From Gemmatimonadota bacterium (GTDB taxonomy: Bacteria > Gemmatimonadota > Gemmatimonadetes > Longimicrobiales > Gaopeijiaceae): a stretch of 64,000 nt of DNA. The notes below the pieces were generated by a model. It was given only the letters and a program-made list of their open reading frames with translations. It did no database searches and had not been told where the DNA came from. A program made the translations under genes and the position numbers. Shown in pieces: positions 42,805-50,802 of the stretch. The stretch covers positions 38,396 to 102,395 of the forward strand of contig JAPPGF010000023.1 in assembly GCA_028875075.1 (NCBI GenBank). The letters are read 5' to 3'. Numbering within the stretch: position 1 is the first letter of the stretch; each line of letters opens with the position of its first letter.

Positions 42805-44840
42805 ATCCGTCCCTCCTCGCGGAGCCGCCAGTAGCCCTTGTGCCTCGGGAGGTAGTGGGGCTTCAGGTAGACGCGCCGGGCCGGGAGCGACTTGGCCCCG
42901 TCGTAGGGCAGGCAGACGGCCTGGTAGTTGGCGAGGAGCGTGAACTCGCGCGGTGTGAACACCGGCTCCCGTTGTTGCCGGAACGACTTGCTCGCGCCGA
43001 TGGTGCCGCGTCCTCCTCCGGCGCGTCCCGACAGGAGCGAGAACTCGGGCCTGCCGGTGGTCTCGGTGAACGTGTACGAGGGCAGCGTCTTCATGACGCT
43101 GCCGCACATCTCGGACGCGATCCGTGCGGAGGACTCGTCGGAGAGCGAGAGGAAGATCCGGGTCCTGAGCGTCTGGACGAGCGTGCGCCAGGCCTCTCCC
43201 GAGGGGAGCACGGAGCGGAGCGAGGAGATCGACTGAGTTGCGACGATCGGGATGCAGCGGCACTGCCGGGTCAGCGCGAATGCCTTCTCGTCGCCCGCCG
43301 GATCGTCCTGGCCCACGGTCGCGAACGCCTGGTACTCGTCGCACATGAACACGGCTGGCCGGAGCTTACGGCCGGGCCGGCGCGCCGCCTCGACGGGCCG
43401 TCGGAGCAATGCCTGCATCCACGCGTTCTTGAGCAGCACGCCGATGGCGCGGGCGAGGGCCGGGTTCGCGCCCGCGGGCATGTTGAGCGCGAGGACCTTG
43501 CCCTCGTCGATCAGCTGCGCGAGCGGCGGCAGCCGTCGCCGGAGTCCCGGCATGGGCTCGACGTCGGCGACGTCTCGGGCCAGTGCGGAGTCCTCCGTCT
43601 CCGCAGGTTTGGGGTCCTCCCCAGGCGGAGGCGGACAGAACACTCCCGCGACGTCGGGCTGGTCGAACAGCGAGAGGAAGACGCTGATGCCTTCGACGAT
43701 CGAGGTGCGGAGCTTGGCGTCGAGCACCGACCAGTCGTGGACGTACCACCGCTCGACGGCGTCCACCTGCTCGGCGTACTCGCTGCCGGTGGCGCCGGAG
43801 ACCGGCTCCGTCCGGTACTCGACCTTCAACTCCTCGAGCCGCGCGGCGCGGTCCGGATCGAGAAGGCACGCCACCATGCCGGCGGCGGGCGCCATTTCCC
43901 AGCCCCACTCCTCCAGCGCCTGCTTGTGCGCGTTCAGATCCTTGGCGGCGATGACGGCCCGCATGGGGCAAAGCCGCAGGGCCTGCGCCTTCGCCTCCCC
44001 GATCTTGTCGGCGAACAACGCGGCGTCGACGGTGCAGCGGTAGACGTCCCGGAGCGTGACCCAACCCCCCGGCAGGAGCCGGTGCAGCTCGACGATCCAC
44101 CGCACGAGGTTCGTGTACGCCTGTTGCCAGAACGGCTCCCGGCTCTTGCCGAAGAGCTGGTTGATGAGGGACGCGACGCTGTAGGCGAGCGAGTAGGAGT
44201 CGAGGAGAGGATCGTCGAGCGGGTTCCACTGCCAGGAGCCGCCGAGCCCGAGCTCGAGGTAGTCTTCGCCGCGCCCGGCGTCGTCGAGGATGCCCCGCAC
44301 CTGATGGCAGAAATCGCCCTTGACCTCGAGCACGAGCGCGCCCGCCCGGTGGCGGAGATCGTCGGCCTGCCAGTGGAGGAGCTGGCGCGCGAACGGGTAC
44401 ATGCACGAGGTGGTCTTGCCGGTCCCGACGGCGCCGACGATGAGGATTCCGGTGTAGAGCCCCATCTCGGGGATCACGAGCCAGGAGGGCCGCTCGCTCT
44501 CCTTCGGAGCGGTCGGATGATGCAGCTCGCCGATTACGAGCGAGGGCGTGTCGTCGTTCGGCGAGGCCGGCCACTTGGGTAGCCTGCCCCGCCGCCGGGG
44601 CCTCACGAGCGGCTGGAACCAGACCCGCCAGACCGAGAGCGTGAACAATCCGGCGAGCACTACGGCAACCGCTGGCCACGCGTAGTACCATGCCCGGATC
44701 GCGGCGTGCAGGCGTGGATCGTGGTAGGCGATCAGGTCGAGCGCCGGGCTGTCGCCGGTGCCCGGGAACGGCGCTTTGAGCGCTTGCGCGCCAGCGGCTC
44801 CGACGGCGCCCCCGATGATGGCGAGGGTACCGGACTTCAT
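42801..44840 (-). CDS. VirD4/TraG-type coupling protein
   Basis: 679-aa inner-membrane ATPase that links the relaxosome to the secretion channel. Start ATG 44840 (MKSGTLAIIGGAVGAAGAQ); sequence upstream is the non-coding inverted-repeat region. Two N-terminal membrane helices (about 5-22 and 48-70), Walker A GAVGTGKTTSCMYPFARQLL, Walker B AVFMCDEYQAFATVG, and the late motif ATQSISSLRSVL. C-terminal tail ends KGYWRLREEGRI. Confidence 0.93.
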   Translation of the reverse strand: MKSGTLAIIGGAVGAAGAQALKAPFPGTGDSPALDLIAYHDPRLHAAIRAWYYAWPAVAVVLAGLFTLSVWRVWFQPLVRPRRRGRLPKWPASPNDDTPSLVIGELHHPTAPKESERPSWLVIPEMGLYTGILIVGAVGTGKTTSCMYPFARQLLHWQADDLRHRAGALVLEVKGDFCHQVRGILDDAGRGEDYLELGLGGSWQWNPLDDPLLDSYSLAYSVASLINQLFGKSREPFWQQAYTNLVRWIVELHRLLPGGWVTLRDVYRCTVDAALFADKIGEAKAQALRLCPMRAVIAAKDLNAHKQALEEWGWEMAPAAGMVACLLDPDRAARLEELKVEYRTEPVSGATGSEYAEQVDAVERWYVHDWSVLDAKLRTSIVEGISVFLSLFDQPDVAGVFCPPPPGEDPKPAETEDSALARDVADVEPMPGLRRRLPPLAQLIDEGKVLALNMPAGANPALARAIGVLLKNAWMQALLRRPVEAARRPGRKLRPAVFMCDEYQAFATVGQDDPAGDEKAFALTRQCRCIPIVATQSISSLRSVLPSGEAWRTLVQTLRTRIFLSLSDESSARIASEMCGSVMKTLPSYTFTETTGRPEFSLLSGRAGGGRGTIGASKSFRQQREPVFTPREFTLLANYQAVCLPYDGAKSLPARRVYLKPHYLPRHKGYWRLREEGRI

Positions 44841-44871
44841 CGGAGCACGTCCCTTCCCGGAGGGATCGCTG

Positions 44872-44966
44872 GCTGGGAGCGACCCGAGGGGGAGGAGACA
44901 GGGGTGCGCAAACACACCTGTCTCCGAACCCGCAGCAGGCCCTCGGACTGCGGGGTCGCTCCCAGC
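44872..44966. other. Nested inverted repeats, oriT candidate
   Basis: Three nested inverted repeats lie in the 295-bp gap upstream of virD4. The outer arms are a perfect 14 bp (GCTGGGAGCGACCC at 44872, complement at 44953-44966). The middle arms are 7 bp (CCGAGGG 44884, CCCTCGG 44940). The inner arms are 13 bp with one mismatch (GGAGACAGGGGTG 44894, CACACCTGTCTCC 44913) around a 6-nt loop. Further downstream imperfect repeats occur (GCGCCCCGATCGGC/GCCGGTCGGGGTGC near 44976-45006) and a direct repeat GTGCGCATCG. Such structure beside coupling-protein genes is typical of oriT; a structured RNA or MITE-like insertion are alternatives. Confidence 0.6.
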
Positions 44967-45135
44967 ACCGCCCCCGCGCCCCGATCGGCACTGGCCGGTC
45001 GGGGTGCGGAGGCGCAAGACGTTGGCGTGCGGTAGCTTGCGGAGCGGTGTCGGTGCGCATCGCCGGGGCGCTGAAGTGCGCATCGGCACCCCGCGTCGTT
45101 TGCGCGCTCGAGTGCGGCCATGAGGCGGGGGCGAC

Positions 45136-46068
45136 TCATCGGTAGAGGGCTCCCGCGAGGCGCGTGGTGCGCCAGGCACGGCCGCGGCGTACCGCCCCGC
45201 GCTCGGCCTGCCGGCGGACCTCGTCCTCGAGCGCCACGCTCCGCTTGAGCGCGGCCTGCAGACCGCCGAACTCCTCGAGGATCTGGACCGCGCCCTGAAG
45301 GATCGCGCGCTCGATCCGGGCGAGTTCGTTCCGGATGGCGGGGTCGGACTCACCGGTGCCGGCCGCCTCGGCCCAACCGCGGAGGACGCTACGCGCGCGC
45401 GCCGTCTCGTCCTTCGTGCGTCCGACGGCCACGGCCTCGACGGACCGACCCAACCGCGTGAGCGCGTGCCAGAGCCCCCGGTGCGTCGCGCCCCACGACC
45501 GGAGCGCTGTCGCGGTTTCGTGGCCGGGCTCGGCGTAGACGAAGACGGCGCGGGTCGAGTCCAGGGCGACGGGCATCTTGAGCGGGAAGTAGCGGCGGGT
45601 GTCCCCCGCCACGCCGCGGTAGAGGCGTGACGGCAGGAGCTCGCGCCCGATCCCGAGCGCCTCGAACGCCCGAACCTTCTCCCGCTCTGTCGGGAGCCAG
45701 GGCAGGTCCGTATGCTCGATCACGTAGTCGAGCGAGAGCAGGCGGCGCAGCAGCACGTCAGGGGATGCCATGCGGCGGTGGCGTATATGTTCGGCCCCGA
45801 GCGCGCGATAGAGGCTCCGTGCGTAGATCCGGCACACGCGGCCGATCCCCCGGATGCCCGGCACGGTCTCCTCGGAGGCCAGGCCTTGGGCGACCAGCGC
45901 GTGGGCCATGCGCCGCGCCCGTTCATGGTGCGTATCCAGGAACCGGGTCGCCTGGGCCCGCGTGAAGACCCCGCTGTGCAGGCACACGAGCGCGATCCAT
46001 TTGGCCTTCCGGCCCGTCCAGCCGAACGTCTCGAGCGCCTTCTCGCGTCCGTTGAGATGGAGCGTCAT
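45136..46068 (-). CDS. Winged-helix protein of the conjugative element (replication-relaxation-like)
   Basis: 310-aa protein. N-terminal wHTH: RKAKWIALVCLHSGVFTRAQATRFLDTHHERARRMAHALVAQGLASEE; then a conserved-looking core RRYFPLKMPVALDSTRAVFVYAEPGHETATALRSWGATHRGLWHALTRLGRSVEAVAVG and a helical Arg-rich C-terminus. It resembles replication-relaxation family DNA-binding proteins but lacks obvious relaxase motifs. It flanks the inverted-repeat region, so it is a candidate oriT-binding or relaxase-like protein. Overlaps the virB8 stop (4 bp). Confidence 0.6.
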   Translation of the reverse strand: MTLHLNGREKALETFGWTGRKAKWIALVCLHSGVFTRAQATRFLDTHHERARRMAHALVAQGLASEETVPGIRGIGRVCRIYARSLYRALGAEHIRHRRMASPDVLLRRLLSLDYVIEHTDLPWLPTEREKVRAFEALGIGRELLPSRLYRGVAGDTRRYFPLKMPVALDSTRAVFVYAEPGHETATALRSWGATHRGLWHALTRLGRSVEAVAVGRTKDETARARSVLRGWAEAAGTGESDPAIRNELARIERAILQGAVQILEEFGGLQAALKRSVALEDEVRRQAERGAVRRGRAWRTTRLAGALYR

Positions 46069-46733
46069 CGCTCCTGCTCGGTGACCAGCGCGCGGTCGGC
46101 CTGGAGGTAGGTGATGAGGAGCCCCATCGGGTTGTGGACCACCGCCTCCGGCGGGATGCTCTCAAGGAACTCGAAGCGCAGCGTGAGCGACCACCGCTCT
46201 CGCCGGATCTCCTGCTCGCCCCGGAGGTGCACGAGGTCGAAGTCGGCGGTGGCGCCGTGCGGTGGCTCGGGCGCCGGGTGGATACGGAGGACGACCTGCT
46301 CGACCTCGAGCTCGGTCTCGGCGGTCCCGGCCGCCATGGCGGCGACCTCGCCGGCGTCACGCCGGAACGCGGCGTTGGCGAGTGCGGTCGACAGGAAGCG
46401 CAGGCTGCGGGTCCACTGCTCCTCGACAGTCGCGCGGCGCCGCGAGTGGAAGTCGTGGACGAACCGGTTGAGGAAGTACTTCGTTGTCGGATCGAGCGGG
46501 TCGGCCTGCGCGGTCGCTGCCTCGTAGGCCAGCGCCTCGGCGCGGCCGACCTCGTCGACCCGGACGACGATCGGGCGCGGCGGCTCCGCGCCCGCGATCC
46601 GGAGCAGGACCACGACGCCGAGAGCGATGCTGGCGGAGAGGAAGATCAGGATCGTCCGCAGTTTCCTGTTCGCGGCGACCGCCTCGCCCCAGATCTCGGC
46701 GTACTCGCGGCCGGCGTCCTTGTCTGGCTTCAT
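46065..46733 (-). CDS. trbF: VirB8/TrbF-type T4SS inner-membrane protein
   Basis: 222-aa protein with a short cytoplasmic N-tail, one membrane helix (LRTILIFLSASIALGVVVLLRI) and a periplasmic NTF2-like domain (KYFLNRFVHDFHSRRRATVEEQWTRSLRFLSTALANAAF). Order and fold fit VirB8/TrbF, an assembly factor of the conjugation channel. Confidence 0.88.
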   Translation of the reverse strand: MKPDKDAGREYAEIWGEAVAANRKLRTILIFLSASIALGVVVLLRIAGAEPPRPIVVRVDEVGRAEALAYEAATAQADPLDPTTKYFLNRFVHDFHSRRRATVEEQWTRSLRFLSTALANAAFRRDAGEVAAMAAGTAETELEVEQVVLRIHPAPEPPHGATADFDLVHLRGEQEIRRERWSLTLRFEFLESIPPEAVVHNPMGLLITYLQADRALVTEQER

Positions 46734-46753
46734 GGTGGGAATTCCTTTGGGCC

Positions 46754-47749
46754 TCAGGCGCCCGGAGCGGGTGTCTTGGCGGGGGCCGCCATGCCGGCAC
46801 CCCGTCCGGCGACGGCGATGAATCCGGATCCGACGGAGCCGGAACCGGAGACGAGCATGGCGGCGAGGTCGCCGACCTTGAGGCCGGCCATGAGGCCGGA
46901 TACGACGAGCGGGAGGAGCACGACGGCCCAGAGCCAGAGCTCAGCCGGGTCGGCGGTGCCGGTGCCCATCAGCGCATCGGCGTAGGTCGTGATGTAGCCG
47001 AGCCCGACTCCCATGAAGACCCTGAGGATCGCCCCGGCCACGACCCCGTAGAGCGTGTAGACCATCAGCGTTCGGAACCATCCCCAGAACAGGAACGCGA
47101 GCGGATCCAGCAGCAGGAACGGGATGAACACGGGCCCGAGGAGCATCGCGATGGCGACCGCGACCTGTGCCCAGATGACCTGCGCGTAGGTCACGCAGAA
47201 GAGCGCGACGAGCGAGAACACGAGCGAGGCGCCGATCGCGAGCGAAAGGAGCGACGAGAAGAGAACGCTGAGCCCTGCGGTCACGATCGAGAGCAGGTTC
47301 CCGGTCGACCACGCGCTGCCGAGGTGTGCGCCGTAGGCTTGGACGAGCGCGGCCATCTCGGTGTAGCCGGCCGAAACCACGTCGGAGAGGAACAGGTTCT
47401 GAAGCCAGATCCCCCCGCCGGCGATCATGGCCGGGAACGTGAACCCGACGCCCGGGATCGGGACCGTGTAGTAGTGGAGCAGCGTGCGGGGGATCGCGAT
47501 CCCGAGCACGAGCTTGACGATCGTCCAGGGGTCGAACGTGCCGCTGAACGCGATCCTGAGCCCCGTCCAGGCGATCATGACGGCGGCTAGTCCACCCCAG
47601 AGCTGGAGTCCGGCCGTGTGCACGTCGGCCGCGGCCCCTCCGATCACGGTGTCGAGCACGACGTCCAGGAAGTTCTTGAAGTCCTGGAGCCGGTCGGCCG
47701 GGATCTGCGTCGGGACGTTCGGGTCGATCGACTGCGGCGGGAGTTGCAT
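46754..47749 (-). CDS. trbL: VirB6/TrbL-type T4SS polytopic membrane protein
   Basis: 331-aa protein; start ATG 47749 (MQLPPQSIDPNVPTQ), since the track start lies inside the virB5 gene. Multiple hydrophobic helices, including LWGGLAAVMIAWTGLRIAF, a central pair around SLAIGASLVFSLVALFCVTYAQ and AVAIAMLLGPVFIPFLLLDPLAFLFWGWFRTLM typical of TrbL/VirB6, and a Gly/Ala-rich tail. Confidence 0.88.
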   Translation of the reverse strand: MQLPPQSIDPNVPTQIPADRLQDFKNFLDVVLDTVIGGAAADVHTAGLQLWGGLAAVMIAWTGLRIAFSGTFDPWTIVKLVLGIAIPRTLLHYYTVPIPGVGFTFPAMIAGGGIWLQNLFLSDVVSAGYTEMAALVQAYGAHLGSAWSTGNLLSIVTAGLSVLFSSLLSLAIGASLVFSLVALFCVTYAQVIWAQVAVAIAMLLGPVFIPFLLLDPLAFLFWGWFRTLMVYTLYGVVAGAILRVFMGVGLGYITTYADALMGTGTADPAELWLWAVVLLPLVVSGLMAGLKVGDLAAMLVSGSGSVGSGFIAVAGRGAGMAAPAKTPAPGA

Positions 47750-47768
47750 GGCGTGTGGCTCCCCCCGC

Positions 47769-48698
47769 CTAGTTGCCGCCGTAGAACGACGGGACCTGCA
47801 AGAGGAGCCCGTCCCGGAGGTCGGCACGACTCTGTGTCGCGGCGTCCCGCATCGTCTCCGCCATCGCACCCGCCCGCTGCCGGCTCTCGTGCCACTTGGC
47901 GAGCTGCTCGAGGCGCGCGAGTTCGGCCTGCCTCCTCCGGTTGGCCTCCTGCACGGCCTCGTAGGCGAGCACTTGGCTCATGGCCGCGCTGATCCGGCCC
48001 CGGCTAAGCGCGGCCGCGACACTCGCCTGTTGCAGCGCTGTTGCGGAGAGGTTGTTGTTCGCGGTCAGGTCCGCGAACGAGGCCTGTGAACTCTCGACGG
48101 TGGCCGCGAGCGCGGCCGCCGCGTCGAGCGTCGCGTAGTCGAGCGCGCCCTGCCGTCCGGCCGCCTCGCGCGCGCGCCGGAAGTCTTCCGCCGCGCGCGT
48201 CGCCGCCTGGGGCGGGAGGTCACGGTAGAGATCCAGGATGTCGGCCTCGCCGACCCGGTCGGCCGTGCCGAGGGCCGTGCGCCAGATCCGGGTGAACGAG
48301 CCGCCCCTTCCGAAATCGCGGACGGCGCCCGTCACGTCGTCCGCCGTGCCGGCGAAGTCGGAACTCCACGCGAGCCCGTCCCGCACCAGGCCCACGGGCT
48401 CGGCGGCGAGGTCCGCGAACGGCTCGACGAGCGCGTCGATCTGGCCCCGGGCGGCGCGTTCCATGTGGTCGAGCTGGTCCTCGAGCTCGGAGAGCTGGCG
48501 GGCCATCGACTGGACCTGGCGGACTTGGTTGGCGATCTGCACGATCTGGTTCGCGATCATCTGGGCGCGCTGGACTGCGCCTCCGACGTCGAACAGCTGG
48601 GCGCTTGCGGGCACGGGGGCCGCGAACGTCAGGAACGTTGCGAAGAGGGCGGGGACGAGGATGCGGTAGGGCATGGGGGCAAAATCCTCTCGTGTCAT
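47769..48698 (-). CDS. trbJ: VirB5/TrbJ-type T4SS protein
   Basis: 309-aa exported protein. ATG 48698 overlaps the virB10 stop (ATGA); an internal ATG at 48674 gives a cleaner signal peptide (MPYRILVPALFATFLTFAAPVPASAQ) and is an alternative. The mature part starts LFDVGGAVQRAQMIANQIVQIANQVRQVQSMARQLSELEDQLDHM, the helical TrbJ signature, and stays helical to EANRRRQAELARLEQLAKWHESRQRA. Likely minor pilus/channel component. Confidence 0.88.
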   Translation of the reverse strand: MTREDFAPMPYRILVPALFATFLTFAAPVPASAQLFDVGGAVQRAQMIANQIVQIANQVRQVQSMARQLSELEDQLDHMERAARGQIDALVEPFADLAAEPVGLVRDGLAWSSDFAGTADDVTGAVRDFGRGGSFTRIWRTALGTADRVGEADILDLYRDLPPQAATRAAEDFRRAREAAGRQGALDYATLDAAAALAATVESSQASFADLTANNNLSATALQQASVAAALSRGRISAAMSQVLAYEAVQEANRRRQAELARLEQLAKWHESRQRAGAMAETMRDAATQSRADLRDGLLLQVPSFYGGN

Positions 48699-49942
48699 CG
48701 GGACGTGGCGGAGGTGGGGACCAGGACGTCGGAGGTAAGCCAGATCCGGAGCCGGTGGCCGGCGCGGACCGTGAGGGTGGGCATCCGGTTCAGGAACCGG
48801 CCCAGGACCGAGGTCGCGCTCTGGCCGAGCCCTTGGCCGACGCCCGCTTGGAGGCCGTACGCCGGGGCGCCGGCGAGCGTGAAACCGCTCAGGACGCCGA
48901 CCGCTCCGGCGGCGGCGAACATTGAGACGTAGTGACGGTCGACTTCGTCCTTGAGCGCGCTTTCGCCCGCCTGGTTGAGGCCACGGAACTCGAGGTCGAT
49001 CCAACTGCCGCCGGGCAGGAGCAGCCGGTGGAACGCGACGGCGAGCCCGCTCTGGTCCCTGTCCTCGACCGCTTGGGCGGTGCCGACGACGCGCGCACCG
49101 CGCGGGATCAGGACGCGTTGGCGGTCTGCCGAATAGAGCGGCACCGACACCATGGCGAGCACCGGGCCGGGGAAGTCGCCCGAGAGCTGCGTCAACAGCA
49201 CCGCCTCGAGGAACGAGCCCTCGTGCACGCGCTCCCAGCCCGGCGGATCGTCCGGGCGGACCATCCGGCCCGGCTCCGGAGTGCCGGATGCAGGGGATCG
49301 CATGCCCGACGGAAGTGCTTCCATGGTCCCCGGCGGGAGCCCTGTGGTCGCCAGCCCGGCTTCGATCTCGTTCTCGAATGCTGCGAGCGACCGCTCTAGC
49401 GAGGTGAGCGTCCCCTCGAGAGCGTCTTCGAAGAACTCCGGCTCCCCGGAATCGCCGCTCGGCAATGCCCCACCATTCCGGGCCTCGCTGGGACTCCGGT
49501 ACGAGGACACGACGGGCTGCGAGCGTAGCGAGCGCATGCGCCGCTCGATCTCCTCGAGCCTAAGCGCCTCGCGAAGCTCCGCCTCCGCCTCACCGGTTAC
49601 TACCGCGCCGGACGCCTCCGATTCCGCGTCGGCGAGCGCAGCCTCTTCGGCCGCGTCCTGTAGCCGCGCGAACTCTTCACGGGCCTCGGTGGCCGCCGCC
49701 TGCTGGGTCTGGCGCTCGGTCTCCGCGCGGATGCGGCCCTCGAGCGCACGGCCCATCCCTTCATCCACGGCCTGCGGCTCCGGCGGGGCAGCCCCCACGG
49801 CCGCCTCCTCGGGCCCGGCGACGGACCAGGAGAAGAGGAGCCCGGCGACGAGCACACCCATCAGTGCGATCCCCGCCTTCGTGACGATGCCACCGGGGAG
49901 TGCGCCCCCGGGTGGACGCGCCCACTGTTTCCAGCGGCTCAT
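48695..49942 (-). CDS. trbI: VirB10/TrbI-type T4SS core protein
   Basis: 415-aa protein spanning inner and outer membranes. One N-terminal helix (AGIALMGVLVAGLLFSW), a long acidic Ala/Glu-rich linker (about 45-190), then the TrbI C-domain: SFLEAVLLTQLSGDFPGPVLAMVSVPLYSADRQRVLIPRGARVVGTAQAV, GGSWIDLEFRGLNQAGESAL and a C-terminal VRAGHRLRIWLTSDVLVP. 4-bp overlap with virB9. Confidence 0.92.
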   Translation of the reverse strand: MSRWKQWARPPGGALPGGIVTKAGIALMGVLVAGLLFSWSVAGPEEAAVGAAPPEPQAVDEGMGRALEGRIRAETERQTQQAAATEAREEFARLQDAAEEAALADAESEASGAVVTGEAEAELREALRLEEIERRMRSLRSQPVVSSYRSPSEARNGGALPSGDSGEPEFFEDALEGTLTSLERSLAAFENEIEAGLATTGLPPGTMEALPSGMRSPASGTPEPGRMVRPDDPPGWERVHEGSFLEAVLLTQLSGDFPGPVLAMVSVPLYSADRQRVLIPRGARVVGTAQAVEDRDQSGLAVAFHRLLLPGGSWIDLEFRGLNQAGESALKDEVDRHYVSMFAAAGAVGVLSGFTLAGAPAYGLQAGVGQGLGQSATSVLGRFLNRMPTLTVRAGHRLRIWLTSDVLVPTSATSR

Positions 49943-50802
49943 CGGTCACCGTCCCTGGGCTCGAACCGCCAGCGCATCCGCTTGTCGCCGATCTGCAACC
50001 AGCCGTCACCCAGCACGTGGCGCGCGATGTAGAGGCCGTCGTCGATCAGATCGAACGCCACGAGCGCAGGCTCGCCGTCCTTGAGTTCGTAGAGCGCCGG
50101 CGACTCCTGGGCGTGCGAGCGGACGTAAGTGAACCGGCCGTCGTGCCACATCGCCTCGACCAGGAACGGCCGCTTCGAGGCGCTCCCGTCCAGGCGGTAC
50201 TCGAACGCGAGCCGACCTGGGTACTCGGCCCGGAACGTTTCGATGGCGGCTTCCGCCTCGGCCCGCACGTCCAAGACTTGTGCCTCGGCCCGCTCGCGGG
50301 CCTCCCGCGCGGCGTCGGCAGACTGGGCCGCCATCTCCCGGTACGCGGCGACCTCGCTCCGGGCCACGAACGCGGGGCCGGGCGCGCCGTCAGCGGACAG
50401 GCGCCCCGCCTCCGCGCCCGCTTCGACGCGGACCACGAGATGCGGGGGCTTCTCGCCGTCCTCGGAAACCAGGAACGAATAGATACGGCCCGACTCGCAG
50501 ACGAGCGCAATGTTGGTCGCCGCGTCTTCGGCCAAGGGTTTCAGGAACGCGACGTTCGCGGCACCCGTCAGATGCCAATACTCCGAGTCGCCCACCACGA
50601 AATCGAGGATCCGCTCGTCGGCAGGGAGCACGATGACCGTCGTGTGCCGCACGCGCGTCAGCAGGCGGTGGATTCGTTCCTCGCCCTCCTCGGCGATCGG
50701 CACCCGAAGTACGGTGGCGGCCTCCTTGTGCTGGGAAGCAGCCCCGGCCGGGAGCCCCGCAAGCAGGAGTATCAATAGGATAGGTATGAAGAGGATTCTC
50801 AT
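49939..50802 (-). CDS. trbG: VirB9/TrbG-type T4SS protein
   Basis: 287-aa periplasmic/outer-membrane-core protein. Start ATG 50802 overlaps the virB4 stop; the track start at 51357 lies inside virB4. Signal peptide MRILFIPILLILLLAGLPAGAASQ; N-domain TVIVLPADERILDFVVGDSEYWHLTGAANVAFLKPL; a coiled-coil linker; C-domain LVEAMWHDGRFTYVRSHAQESPALYEL...YIARHVLGDGWLQIGDKRMRWRFEP. Confidence 0.9.
   Translation of the reverse strand: MRILFIPILLILLLAGLPAGAASQHKEAATVLRVPIAEEGEERIHRLLTRVRHTTVIVLPADERILDFVVGDSEYWHLTGAANVAFLKPLAEDAATNIALVCESGRIYSFLVSEDGEKPPHLVVRVEAGAEAGRLSADGAPGPAFVARSEVAAYREMAAQSADAAREARERAEAQVLDVRAEAEAAIETFRAEYPGRLAFEYRLDGSASKRPFLVEAMWHDGRFTYVRSHAQESPALYELKDGEPALVAFDLIDDGLYIARHVLGDGWLQIGDKRMRWRFEPRDGDR

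Noticed and set aside
42840-44582. 580-aa plus-strand ORF
   Set aside because: Exact antisense shadow of the virD4 gene; Arg/Gly/Glu-rich, no domain.
43366-45060. 564-aa minus-strand ORF
   Set aside because: Out-of-frame shadow of virD4, running into the inverted-repeat gap.
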